This document shows positions 24,101 through 35,083 of a stretch of 64,000 nt of DNA, piece by piece. How positions within the stretch are numbered: position 1 is the first letter of the stretch; each line of letters opens with the position of its first letter. Origin of the DNA: Amphirosellinia nigrospora (lineage: Eukaryota; Ascomycota; Sordariomycetes; Xylariales; Xylariaceae); contig SCHM01000004.1 of assembly GCA_004123355.1 (NCBI GenBank), positions 2,480,001 through 2,544,000 of the forward strand, read 5' to 3'. The position numbers were made by a program, and so were the translations under genes. The notes beneath the pieces were generated by a model. The model had not been told where the DNA came from. It searched no databases and worked only from the letters and a program-made list of their open reading frames with translations.

Positions 24101-24656
24101 TATGTTGTAAGAGCGAGAAGTTCGTCCAATCGAACCACCGATCCTTCCGCAGAAAAGGAAGCCAGGTATTCTGCTCAACGCTGATCATTTCATTTTCAAA
24201 CGCTTCGAAGTCTAATCTTCGAGGACTACCGAGCGACCCATACGACTTGCGTGAACGGGACGCCTTGCCCATCTTGAATGATCTCGAGATGTGAAGGGAT
24301 GAGAAGAGCTTCCCGAGTCGTGATGCCCGTCGGTGCCCTACGGGTATGGGCCGGAAACCATCATTTGTCGGAAACATAAGGTAACGATTTAAAACAGATA
24401 AGTCGGATACCCGAAGACCGTTCATCCTTTGCTGTTGCGCAGCCTCGCTCCATAGGACCCTGTCTATATCTTTATAGTTGGACGGAATATCACGTACATT
24501 TTGATCTGGCTCATGAGTATAGTGCCTTGGATCTTTTAAAGCGGGATATAGAGGGGCTAGCAAGGAATGTTTTGTTCCTCCCTCTATAATAGTTAGTTGA
24601 GGGTGAGGAAATCGGTCAGCCCAAGGCGACGACGGTAAAGTAGATGTTGAATCCAT
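21135..24656 (-). CDS. Intron-rich protein with HExxH zinc-peptidase motif (interrupted)
   Basis: Family not recognised. Exons that join in phase on the minus strand: 24656-23955, 23868-23712, 23650-23406, 23344-23222, 23136-23058, 22973-22556, 22477-22459, 22362-22348, 22286-22130, 22035-22000, then 21911 onward. Introns have canonical GTAAG/GTGAG/GTATG donors; the one before 23136 has TACTAAT 13 nt upstream of its acceptor. Exon 4 carries IVHEVMHAIIGGRFWND, a gluzincin-type HExxH; exon 5 carries MTEVGMYMEQSIFGG, whose Glu could be the third zinc ligand. Exon 1 is a charged, Ser-rich N-terminus. Lesions: a TGA (23955-23957) just before the first donor, a frame change near 21570-21600, and a TGA at 21408-21410, after which the frame stays open to 21135. 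No signal peptide. The model is mine; the two exons of 19 and 15 nt are the weakest part. Confidence 0.55.
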
Positions 24657-25310
24657 GCGTTAAGTTCTGACGTTTTTCATTTGCCCCAAGGACCAAGTGA
24701 ACAAGTTCAAGTGTTATTTCCAACGGTAAGCTTCAACAATTCTATATTCGCGACGAAGGTATATGATTTACATGACAAACGTAATGAAGAAGTATATCTA
24801 TTTGCATAGACAAAAAACAAAGAGTGGGTAAACCAGAGTTACAACGCACAATGTATAAATTACAAAAGAAAAACATAAAGAAACCTTTGTTTTTAGGGTC
24901 TGCTCCAGAACTCAATGATGCAACTGACATTCCGCAACCACATCAACTCGACCGGACTGGGTTAAACCATTGGGATCCTGGTTGTCCGACCTACGGATAA
25001 TTAGGAGCTCATTGTTCATCTACCAGGTTTCACAATCGAATGTATTAATCAAGTGCACCTAAAAATGGTCAATATACTGACTAACCTAATACACCGTTTC
25101 AAGAGAAACAGAACGGTTGAGCCCGCTCGGGGTATGCTGCTCCTCTTGCTCCGAACAAGGCCACTTCTACTTAGGCCACCTCCTTTTTAAGCTTTTTTTT
25201 AGAACATCGTGGCTTATAGGTGTAGGTAGAAGAGTACGTAAATATAGCCGTAGTGTGACAAGGGCCTGTGCTCAGGTGCTTGGAATAAAGAGTTCAATTC
25301 AGCTAATAAT

Positions 25311-25343
25311 CTCTTTGGGGCTCTAGGGGCTCTAGGGCTCTGG
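25311..25343. repeat. Short imperfect tandem repeat, GGGGCTCTA-like
   Basis: Three or so copies of a 8-9 bp unit (GGGGCTCTA, GGGGCTCTA, GGGCTCTGG) in a row. Probably slippage-derived. Confidence 0.6.
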
Positions 25344-25542
25344 TTTCCTAATTCTGACTTCAATGTAACCTCGCCCATGCCCTCAATTTATAGACGAATT
25401 CCCAGGTCCTCTGCCTCCTCGCAGGCCTCCGAAAGCCTGACTCCTCGAGAGGGGTCGAAGCTATTCAACCAATACGAGTATACAAATATATTATGTCTCA
25501 GCCCACGATAATGCCTCGGGGCGATGCCTCGGAGCGATGCCG

Positions 25543-25582
25543 GCCTTCCAGGTCCTTCCAGGACCTTCCAGGAGTTTCTAGG
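25543..25582. repeat. 10-bp tandem repeat, about 4 copies
   Basis: CCTTCCAGGT, CCTTCCAGGA, CCTTCCAGGA and a diverged GTTTCTAGGA stand in register. Just upstream is a doubled GCGATGCCTCGG-type motif, and downstream TGTGGCT recurs. The block is GC-rich in an AT-rich setting. Confidence 0.75.
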
Positions 25583-25729
25583 AGTCTGTGTGGCTTCTGT
25601 GGCTAGGTCCTGTGGCTGGCCTAGGGTGGTCCGTGTGACACGTAGGTTTTCTACATTACGAGGTAATACAGGCAGAAAACCTCACGTTAAGCCGGAAATA
25701 TCCTACTAAGATGGTTTGGGGTAAAAGTC

Positions 25730-27000
25730 AAGAGGAAACAGATTCATTTAGCTTTTCTATAATAGAATAACCATCTAGCTTGCCGATTAAGACCTCTAGC
25801 ATTGGTGGTGTTGCGTCTAAGAGCCGCTTTTGATAGGGACGGTCCGGTATATTCTTGGGCCGTATGACATATTCTAGAGCTGAAACCGCAACGAATGTGA
25901 AGCCATTATCGCTTTGGATGGTCAGCCACTTATGCTGTCACAAATATAAGTGGCGAGGGAATACGACTGATCTGCATATCACGTGGTTTTGGCCCCCCAT
26001 CTAGCAGCGTATTCCCTTTTCAAACGCAACAGCTGTACGAAAGCGAAGAGCGAAAGCGAGGTTACTGAGACATTCCCTTAGATCCAAAATCTATCATCTA
26101 GCGGAGTAGGAAGGGGAGGTCTTTATAGGCTGCTTAAAGCCTTAGGAGATAATTGCGAAATAGAACACTCGGCACGAAGTTGTCTGCTGACTCATGGTAG
26201 CGGTGCGACGGTCCCGCCCTTCCCTCGAAGCTACCGGGCCTCCTTTTTGCTATCGGAGTGTTGACCACTAGGGCGATGTGTGATACCTGAGATATCGTTT
26301 TTAGATACTCCCCAATTTCGTAGACCAATCCCTTTTGAACGAGTTATGTAAGGTAATTAATACATACCCTGGCAGATTTCCTGTGGTGCCGTGTAAATGC
26401 TAATAAAAGTAGATTTTAAGAAATGCCATTCCGGGATGATTCGAGCATAGGCCGTTGAGCCGAGAGGGATCTCGCCCCTGACGTACCGCAAGGCGGCAAA
26501 TGGTCACAACCGCTAAGAAGATCAGTGTATTCGACATTCTGTGCCAGCGTCTCTCCAATGGGCTTGAGCATTCGGAGGGAGGTACTGGGTGATAGAAGTC
26601 TCAATATAGGGGGGAACGAAACAAATATCGGCAGAAGAGTTGGCCGCCGAAGAACTATCTGTGGCGGTTCCCCTCAACCTAAGCGCGCTATCGTCGAAGG
26701 AACTTGTCGATGCTAAGCTACCTGTTAATAATGTGGTCGTGGGATTTCCAGTAAACAGAGGAGCAGAAATTTCATTTATCCCGAAGTTAGTATCGATCTG
26801 CTATGAGACCTAGCGTTGGTTATTCCTCAGGAAACACAATCTCCTCTAATCGAAACCACTTTTCTTTCTCCGTCAGGGCTAACCTCGGCTTGCGAGAAAG
26901 CTGTTTCTGTTGTGCTGGAAGTATGGAGTCAAGTCTGCTCCCGGTTCTCTGCTTCAGGCGTGCTGATGTAAATGCGCTTCTAGCGTCTCAGCACCTGTGA
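25730..27000 (-). pseudogene. Decayed protein-coding remnants, unknown family
   Basis: Minus-strand pieces read like protein but cannot be joined. At about 26985-26823 is a frame containing SRLDSILPAQQKQL and LTEKEKWFRLEEIVFPEE; the W...FP pattern recalls a segment common in uncharacterised fungal proteins, some with C2H2 fingers (my recollection, not tested). At about 26715-26525 is a frame with ADICFVPPYIETSITQYLPP. At about 25935-25730, behind an acceptor-like TGTGACAG, is one with WLTIQSDNGFTFVAVSALEY and LEVLIGKLDGYSIIEKL. Stops and frame changes separate them. No start codon can be set. They may come from one gene or several. Confidence 0.35.
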
Positions 27001-28656
27001 ATAAAAGATAACAGGTCTGGCTGTAGAAACTAGGAGTATGGGCTCTGCTCAAGTGCGGCTTCACTCGCGAGTGTTACTTGCTTAGTAATGCACGTAACAC
27101 GCGGCACACCTATACTGAGCAATTCTAGGTGGTGCAAGAAACAAAAAATCAGACCCAATTGATTGCACTGCGTTTTGAGTTCAAGGCAAGCGGGTTTGCC
27201 ACATACTAGTAGGCTAACACTAAATAGCCTATCTACTCTTCCTGTTGCTTTTTAGTCTAAGCACAGCGGGCGGTATGTGTATAGTAAGCACTTTATCCTT
27301 GGCTTTCTTTCCCTTTCAGAGCTAGCAGGGTATCACGATCCCGATGAGGACGCCAAGCCATACGCAGATCACGTAATCATTTAATTGAACAAGTCATCTT
27401 CTAAGCCGTTAGGCTACGCTTATTTCTGGCATTAGTTCCTGCACGTGCGACGGCTATTAGATAGTTGCAACTTTGTTCAAGCCCAGATCGGCTTCTACTA
27501 TTAGTCCCAGTATTGATCAGAACGATCGAACACACATAAAAAAGCAAAGTCTAATATCTTTCGTATTCCCACAAAAACAAGAAGTCTTTTCCATTAACAG
27601 TAGCGAATCCTTTAAACGAGTAAGAGACTAGATTGGTGTGTGTAGGGGGATTGATATTGAATCGAATGGCGACCCCTTGGGACTAACACCGTCTATTAAA
27701 GTGGGCAGCGATTGAAAGGTCTCAGGCTTGCTCAGTTGGCGTGAATACTCTGCTACAAGAAGACCTTTGGTGTGGGCTTGTAAAGACATAAATCACTCAA
27801 ATGTTTTGATTGAGTACTGGAATATACATACTCGTGTGATAGTCAAGATGCTTACTAAACAACGCAGGCATTGCATCAACCAACTTCCCTGGGAGTGTAG
27901 CATTTGAACGAGCTTGGCAATTTGATTAGCCATTGTAAGTGGTGCAAATAAATCAGCTCGGTAGAGTGGGTTGGAAGATACTATGAATTACCTGACGGTA
28001 TCGCGTAAGCCATGATCCAAAGCCGGGCTCCTGTGCTCTTAAGTAGTTTGTCATTGTCTTCAGCGACTGTGAAATGAAACGTACTAGATTCAATATTATG
28101 TACAAAGCCCGGTCGGCCAGCCCAATAAAGCTTCGATTTTGGAGACAGTAGCCGGCGCCGTTATTATCGTGGGGCTGAGGGCGACCTCAGTCTCAGTAAT
28201 AATAGGCCGATGCCGCAAATCTGGTAGCCGGCTATGAAATTATTGAGTTCTTATTTCTTAGGGTCAGTGGCAGCGGAGGGAATTTTTGTGTATCGGTCAG
28301 CTTACCTCGAACGAGTACGGAGTAAGCACCCAGCCACATCCACACCGGTTGGCTATCAAAGTCACTAGACACCGCCAGATGAGAATGAGTTGGCCTGAGA
28401 TGCGCTGAATACAAGTAAATTCTACAGGTGGCATCGGCGACTCCACGACGTTGTGTCATCGTCTCTAGTAAGACTCGTGAGACCATATCTCTACGGAGTC
28501 TAATACTATAGCGTCGCCAAGTCGGCCTGTTGGGCATAACAACGTCAGTGATATATAAACTCGCCGTCAAGATGCCACTTGTCTATGGCATTCAATACTG
28601 CGTATCTCATTATTGTTAGTCTTTGTATTTGATCTCCGAACCAACTGGCTAATACC
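27001..28656. other. Intergenic region
   Basis: 1.65 kb of mostly AT-rich sequence before the lipoxygenase. A minus-strand frame at 28232-28570 (112 aa, ATG) has no domain and overlaps what should be the lipoxygenase promoter, so it is not called. Nothing else recognised. Confidence 0.4.
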
Positions 28657-30860
28657 ATGTCTAATGTACCTCGGCCCCTATTACCAACTATTATCCACGA
28701 TGCCAAAGACAGGTTGAGAGATATCCTCAACGGTGGCATCAAACATGACGTGGAAGAACACCATATGACAGTTTGGGACCGAGGCGTGTTCCTGAACGAG
28801 CTCCACAGGCAAGGCATTGTACTTAGGACCGGTAACGATGGCACTGTTGATGGCCGCCTAGCTGCCACGAAAGGCCTTACAAAGGGAACTTATTCTGGCA
28901 CGCGGATAGCATTGACTGAGATATATAGTCTGATAGAGGAAGCGTACGGTAAACCCCATACATTTTATACACTAACAGTCACTGATATGAACTTAGGTTC
29001 GCCTCTCATTTCAACTCATTAGGGCTTGATCCGATCATCCCCACGAAGAGAGGTCTCAAACAGAAGCAAGAAACGTACCAATGGAGTGACCCCTCCGATG
29101 ACAATTACCCTCCACACCTGCTTAGCGTTCCTCTTGACAAACAAGACCCTTTTGTTTTCGACCTGGGGGGAGTTCTTTCTATTCAAGTCATCGCCAACAT
29201 ATTTTCGTTCATGGTACCAAGCAACCTCATCACTCGCGCACACCATTCATAGGACCAACACTTGCGGATTGCGAAAAATACAATCATGATCATCCAAGCC
29301 CCAAAACAGATATCATGGACGGCAAGAACCTTGGAAACGAAGTTGACTGGTACTCTGACGCACGGTTCGCTCAACACACCTAACTGGTGCCAACCCTGCA
29401 ACTATCACAACGGCTCCGGTGGAAAAGTTGAAGGAGTATGCTGTAGAAGCAAATAAGTAGGAGCGGAATGACATGGAGAAACTGCTGTTGCACGGCGAAG
29501 ACCTGCTTATTCAAGACTACTCCTGGTTCCGTGAGGCCACTGGCGTGAGCAATGATGAAGAGTTCAACAACGTAATCCACGAGAAGGTCCTTGGGATAGA
29601 GACACACAATTCCACAATGCGGTATGGGTGTGCCTCAGTTGTCATCTTCCAGCTCCATTCGGATGGACGACTTCATCCATTAGCTATCACGCTTGATTAC
29701 AAAGGCAATTTGAACGACTCTATCACGATCTTCAATCGCCGATTGACACCAGATGACAAGGGATCGGTTAAAGAGTCAGATGATTGGCCATGGAGATACG
29801 CCAAAACATGTGCACAGACGGCTGACTGGGCCAGTCATCAAGTGGGAGTCCATCTAGTCGACACACATCTGATTGAGGAGGCTATTATTGTTGCAACGAA
29901 TCGAACCATTCCCGAGGATCATCTGCTGTACGAGCTGTTATCCCCACATTGGTTCAGAACTTTGCCATTGAATGCTGCAGCTCGCAGTACTTTAGTCCCG
30001 ATAGTCATCGCAAGGCTTGGGGGATTTGGGTCAGACCCAAAGACGGAGAAGAGTCGCACATTTGGGTTACTAAATTATGCGTACAATAACTTCAACTTCC
30101 AGGAGAGATATGTCCCGAATGACCTGAAAAGGCGCGGATTCAATATCGACGGGGCGTTCAAACCCAAGTATCGGAACTACCCCTACGCATACGAGATAAA
30201 TGCCCTTTGGGAAGCGATCCGTCAGTTTATTTCAGCCGTGCTTATAACTAAGTACAAAAATGACACGGATGTCCAAAATGATTCATATATCTCAGATTGG
30301 TGTAAGGAGATTCAAACCAAGGGTCAAATCCCACGTTCCCTACAATAACCACTGTGGATCAGCTGATAGATGCTGTGACCATGTGTATCCATACGGCCTC
30401 GCCACAACACACTGCGGTCAACTATCTGCAAGATTATTACTATAGCTTCGTCCCATCCAAGCCGCCCGCACTCTGCACCGCCATGCCAAAAGATCTTAAG
30501 GCACTGCAGGCATATACCGAGAAGGATCTCACCGCAGCACTTCCAATAGGCGACGAAGGCGCGAAGTGGAAGGATTGGCTGCTGGCTGCACAACTTCCTG
30601 AGCTTCTAAGCTTCAGGGTTGATGCGAAGTACAATCTGATTACTTACGCTGTGTCGCTCTATAACGTGAACAAGAGTCGCACAAGCCAGGAAACTCAAAC
30701 AACTGACTGTGAAGCCATCAAGAAAGCTGCCGCACAATTTTACAGTCAGCTAAAGGAACTCGGAAAGGTCTTCGAGCTCCTTTCATCAAATCAGACCCCG
30801 GGAACTGTTGATTATAAGGTCTTGCAGCCAGATCTGACTGCCGTTTCCATCCTGATCTAA
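28657..30860 (+). CDS. Fungal lipoxygenase, interrupted by frame breaks and a stop
   Basis: Dioxygenase that inserts O2 into polyunsaturated fatty acids. All five metal ligands of the family can be seen: the His pair in HQVGVH (29836 and 29851), His and Asn in QHTAVN (30408 and 30420, spacing H-x3-N), and the C-terminal Ile (SILI before TAA 30858). Other blocks: IPTKRGL, FAQ..LTGANPATI, EDHLLYELLSPHW. Start is ATG 28657. A 74-nt intron, 28949-29022 (GTAAAC...TTAG), joins the first two segments in phase. Minus-one class frame breaks lie near 29236-29248, 29375-29385 and 30335, and an in-frame TAG is at 29458-29460. No signal peptide is visible, unlike secreted Mn-lipoxygenases. Fe or Mn use cannot be told. 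Either inactive or damaged in assembly. Confidence 0.87.
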
Positions 30861-32346
30861 GAGAAGTTGGCCTTGCTGGTGGAATACAGGGTAGGATCAG
30901 CACATAAGGGGTTTTCTTTGTATTGCAACGAAGGGGCATAAAAGGAGATCAAGGGCTGCAAACTTTCCTCACTCTTCCCGTGCTGCACTGCTTAGTAGAT
31001 TACCTTAAGTTCTGTTTTGGGAAAAGATTATACTTCCTATTAAAATGTCCTCCCATTCATTTGAAGTTGCTATGTTTACCTTAGACGTGTATAGTCTATA
31101 CATATATCAGCACATATGGCTGCTCACAATAGTTCAACGACGTAGCTCAGTGTGATTAACTACTTACCTAACAAAGATAGTTTATTTGTGTGATGTATTT
31201 TGTATCTTGTCAAATTGTTTCTAGGTGCACTTTTCAACTTCGTTCTTAATGTTCATTAAACGCATTAGGGTGTTGGCTAGGTCCTTGAATCTACCCATTC
31301 TCTCTCCCTGGTCTACGAGGCTAGCCTGACTCTATATACAATGGACCTGAAGGCTCCTAGCCTCCTAGGTAGTGCAATTGACCCAAATAAGCGAGGGCTG
31401 AGCAGCTTCAGTTTTAATACTATTGATACATGCGAATACGAGGACGTACACCGAAGTTTTCCGTCCGAAAGGGCGTATAAGTGTTAGCTACGTGTAACAT
31501 CATCGCACATGTGGAAATATAGGAGTGAACTGGCTAGTCATTGTTGAATAAATTTACGGCCACAACTTCCTCCTTCTCCACTTTATACCCTTAAGCAATA
31601 CCCGCTTATCAATATTTACCATTTGCCTATGTCGTTCCTAACAAGCTGCATAGAACGGTTAGATCGCAAAAATACTACACCCGAAACTCTACGCCGTGAT
31701 AGACAGTCATGACTGAAAATTTAAAGAGCTGAAAACCTTCAAATGCTTGATTTTGGCAAGAGGAACTAATGTTACGTCAATATTTGTGACGACGTGCATC
31801 GTTCCAATCATAGCTTTCAACATAAACCTTTCCGTCGCACAACAGAATGTACGCGCCAGAGTGACAACAGTAGCGAAGGAGGGAGGGATGTTTCAAGGGG
31901 GAAGAGATGATAGAGAAAACAGCATGAACGGTAGTATGATTACCACCTTCTTTTCATCCCCTGTTACATATAGGGGTATTCACCAAGGCCAATGGCATTT
32001 GTCGGAATTTAAAGGTGGGTCACATTGCTCGCTTGAGATGCATGTGAGGCGGCATTCTCAAAAACAATCGTGTTGGAGGTTATAGGCTCTGGACATGCCG
32101 GTAGGATTTGGGGCTGCAGTGTGTGGTGGTATTGAAGCTAGACGAAGCGCTGAAGCAAAAATCGCTCCTAGTTTCTGGGATAAGGACCCCAGGTTAGTCT
32201 GGCAGTTCGAAACCGCCCCCAAACCCAGTTATGCAAAGGATTAAACATCGTATAATTACCGCTACGGGATGTTCTGTTTCGTCTATGGCTGTTTACTTCG
32301 GACACAGTCAGAAAGGCGGGAATAATGTCCTTAGCCAGTTAACAAT
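30861..32346. other. Intergenic region
   Basis: 1.5 kb between two plus-strand genes. A 112-codon frame at 31747-32085 begins with TTG and has no domain. No RNA gene or repeat recognised. Confidence 0.4.
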
Positions 32347-34296
32347 ATGGCGTCGACGAGATACGCTGCACTTCGTAAGATGGAAATAAAGCCATTCTTC
32401 AGTGCTTGGAGACTAGAAATAGTGTCGTGCCTAGTCGCTCTCATCTCCTTGCTCGCCACCATCGCCACCCTCTTTCCGCATGCCAACAATCCTCTCCCGC
32501 AATGGCCTTTCCACGTGTCCATCAACACTTTGCTATCCATATATACGGCCGTGTTCAAGGCTACACTGATATCTGTGCTCTCTGTCTGCGTCGCACAGCT
32601 TCAATGGACTTGGTTCTCGGTCGCGAGGCCTTTGAGTGACCTCCTTAGTTATGATGAGGCCAGCAGAGACGCGTGGGGTGCGCTGAAGTGGCTTTTTTAC
32701 TACAGATTACGAGAACCATTGACCGCATTCGCAGCCTTGCTGATGATTCTTTCTCTCGCTATCGATCCTTTCTTCCAACAGCTCGTCATCCCTAGAGACT
32801 GCGAGACTCCACTCCGGGAGACGAATGCGACGATACCAAGAACCAATAGAATACCAGATCAGGAGATATTCAATCAGTGGGTTATAGAGATAATGGCGTC
32901 CTCGTATACGAATTCTTCACAAGTGTCATCGTCACTCGTTTGCCCAACAGGCAACTGTACCTTTCCAACGCAATACACCACCCTCGCATACTGCAGCTCA
33001 TGTACCGACGTCTCCGATGAGGTTTCCGTCCGTGTCGTGGGCTCTCTCGACACAGACAATTTCAAAACAGAAGAACGGTACATTACCGCTTTGGGCAGCG
33101 TTGGAGCCGGGTTTGAAACGACAGCCACTCTGAGTGCGAATAGAACTATTACGAACAATATGCCCTTTCTCAGTGCTAGAATGGACGACCTTTTCTTCGA
33201 GCAAAATGGGAGCTTGATTGGGATACCGGGAAACTCCGAGGTGGACCTGCTTATGAGCGCGAACTACTTCTCTATACGGGATTTGGATCCATTTACGGCA
33301 GAGAAAAAGGTCGGTGAGTGAGAGCCAAATAGTAGCCTTAGAGCCACCTGTTCTGTCTCAAAAGCTAAATTGGTGATAATGACAGGGTGCAAGACAAATA
33401 GTTCGCTAGAGGATTGGCGCTGTCGAGGTTATGGTGCGGCTAAATGCTCGCTATATAGATGTGTTCGTGTATACGAGGCCACTATGAAGGCAGGACGCCT
33501 ATTTGAGTCGCTTGTAGCCCAAACAAACGCAACTCAAGGTCCCCAACTCCTGGATACTGCTTGTTTATCACCCGCGCAGAGAGCCTACATCCAGTCAGAG
33601 AAATACCTAGCAGATCAAATAAGTGATGATAACGATAGCCGCTTCATTGACTTTTGGCACGGCAATGAAACGTTTGTGAATGAACTTTGGGCAGATGGAT
33701 GTGTGTTCAGCTCGGCGGTGCATACCCTGCAGTATGCTCTCCGCCCCCTATTCAACCCGGCGGTCACGTCCAATGACTTTTGGAGCGGTGACGGCGAAAC
33801 TTGGGCTTTACACACCGGGTCCTTTAGCGGCGCACCTCAGCTGCTGTCCATATTCAACAACGGGAACATCAGCTTTCCGCGAATTTCCGATACATTCTCC
33901 AGCATAGCAGACTCCATGACAGACTGGGTGCGAACCCATGGAGATCCAAACTACTCGACCCCGGCCAAGGGAATCATTTGGCACTATGCCACGTGCCTCG
34001 AAGTGCGATGGCCGTGGATAGCGTTCCCGGTTGCCTTATACGCCTGCACAATCGCCCTCTTAGGCGCAGTTACTGTGTCCACTTCTAAGAGTCGTACGCC
34101 ACTTTGGAAATGGTCTCCTCTTCCCTGGGTCTACTACGGGCCTGCACAGGACTTCAGTCAGGATTCGATCCCGGAGCCAGAGGCAGAGTCGATGAGAGAG
34201 CGTGCAAAACAACACATTGTCGTCTTAGACGGAAACAATACCTTGCGCATTCGCATGGTGAAGTTCGTTCAGAAACCTACGTCCGATACATCATAG
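32347..34296 (+). CDS. DUF3176 membrane protein, 2 exons
   Basis: Fungal multi-spanning membrane protein of unknown role. Exon 1 32347-33313, intron 33314-33385 (GTGAGT...GACAG), exon 2 33386-34296; 625 aa. Three membrane segments lie in the first 140 residues (IVSCLVALISLLATIATLF; the stretch around ATLISVLSVCVAQL; PLTAFAALLMILSLAI) and a fourth near the end (WIAFPVALYACTIALLG). Between them is a large domain with cysteines (VCPTGNCTFP, YCSSCTDVS) and several N-glycosylation sequons, so it likely faces outside. WTWFSVARPLSDL and CPTGNCTFPTQYTTL are typical of the family. A short charged cytosolic tail follows. Intact over 1.9 kb. Confidence 0.92.
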
Positions 34297-34531
34297 CAGA
34301 CAGCGTGGAATCGACTGAGCACATTATTAGAATAATTAGGACTAGCAGTTTGATAAGATAATTAAGCATATTAGGAACCTACTACTATAAGTAAAAATGA
34401 TAATAATAGCCTGTGTTTCCTATGAGCAACTTCATATATACTTAAGGATCTTGGTAATGGGTACGTTATTTCATAATGAAGATTCGTGAATTGCTCCTAT
34501 GCAGACACCGACAGCTTGAGCCAAGGATCAC

Positions 34532-35083
34532 TCAGGCCTCTTGCTGTCTACTCTTCCATCCGCCCTCCCCCTTAACCATAGCAGCAACAGTCTCTTGAAT
34601 TAGGATAAGCTCCAGTCCAACACGAGCCAACAACCTCTCCAGCATAAGATCAACAACCAAACACTCTCCATCCTCAAGGGCCTCATACGTACTAGCCCAC
34701 CACTCAACAGCAGGTTCCTACATGCCCCTCTCCTCCACATAATACCGCTCATGCTCCTTACGCCCAACAATCTCAACCTTGACACCCTTTCCTCTCTCCC
34801 TACCCACAATATCCGCGACTTCGCCCACTGTCTTCGCCGTCTCAAGTCTCGTAGAAAGATAAAACATCTTCCCGACAAACTCTTCTTCTTCCTCTTCCTC
34901 TTTACCGCTAGCGGCAAGCACAAACGCACTAGCAACCCCCAAATCGTGTATAACAGTCCAACAAATCTTCCCATCACCGCCGAGCGGGACAACATCCCTT
35001 TCCTCGCGCACATGCATGACATCGAAATACCCAAGATACAGCGGCCAAGATTCATTATACTCCAGTTTAGCGAACTGGTATAA
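34532..35083 (-). pseudogene. NmrA-like family protein, 5'-truncated fragment
   Basis: C-terminal half of an NmrA-like (atypical SDR) protein. Recognisable blocks: WPLYLGYFDVMHVREE, VVPLGGDGKICWTVIHDLG, TAKTVGEVADIVG, GKGVKVEIVGRKEHERYY and, after a TAG at 34718-34720, VEWWASTYEALEDGECLVVD. The N-terminal Rossmann part with its GxxGxxG motif is absent upstream, where the frame is closed by a stop at about 35084. Both the missing half and the internal stop mark it as a dead copy. The TAG could come from CAG by a C-to-T change. Confidence 0.75.

Larger units (their letters stand above)
24657..25729. other. Intergenic region with low-complexity tandem motifs
   Basis: Upstream of the HExxH gene the sequence is AT-rich; from about 25310 to 25640 it turns GC-rich with short direct repeats (annotated separately). 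A minus-strand frame at 24742-24930 starts with ATG but has no domain. No transposon protein was recognised. Confidence 0.4.
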
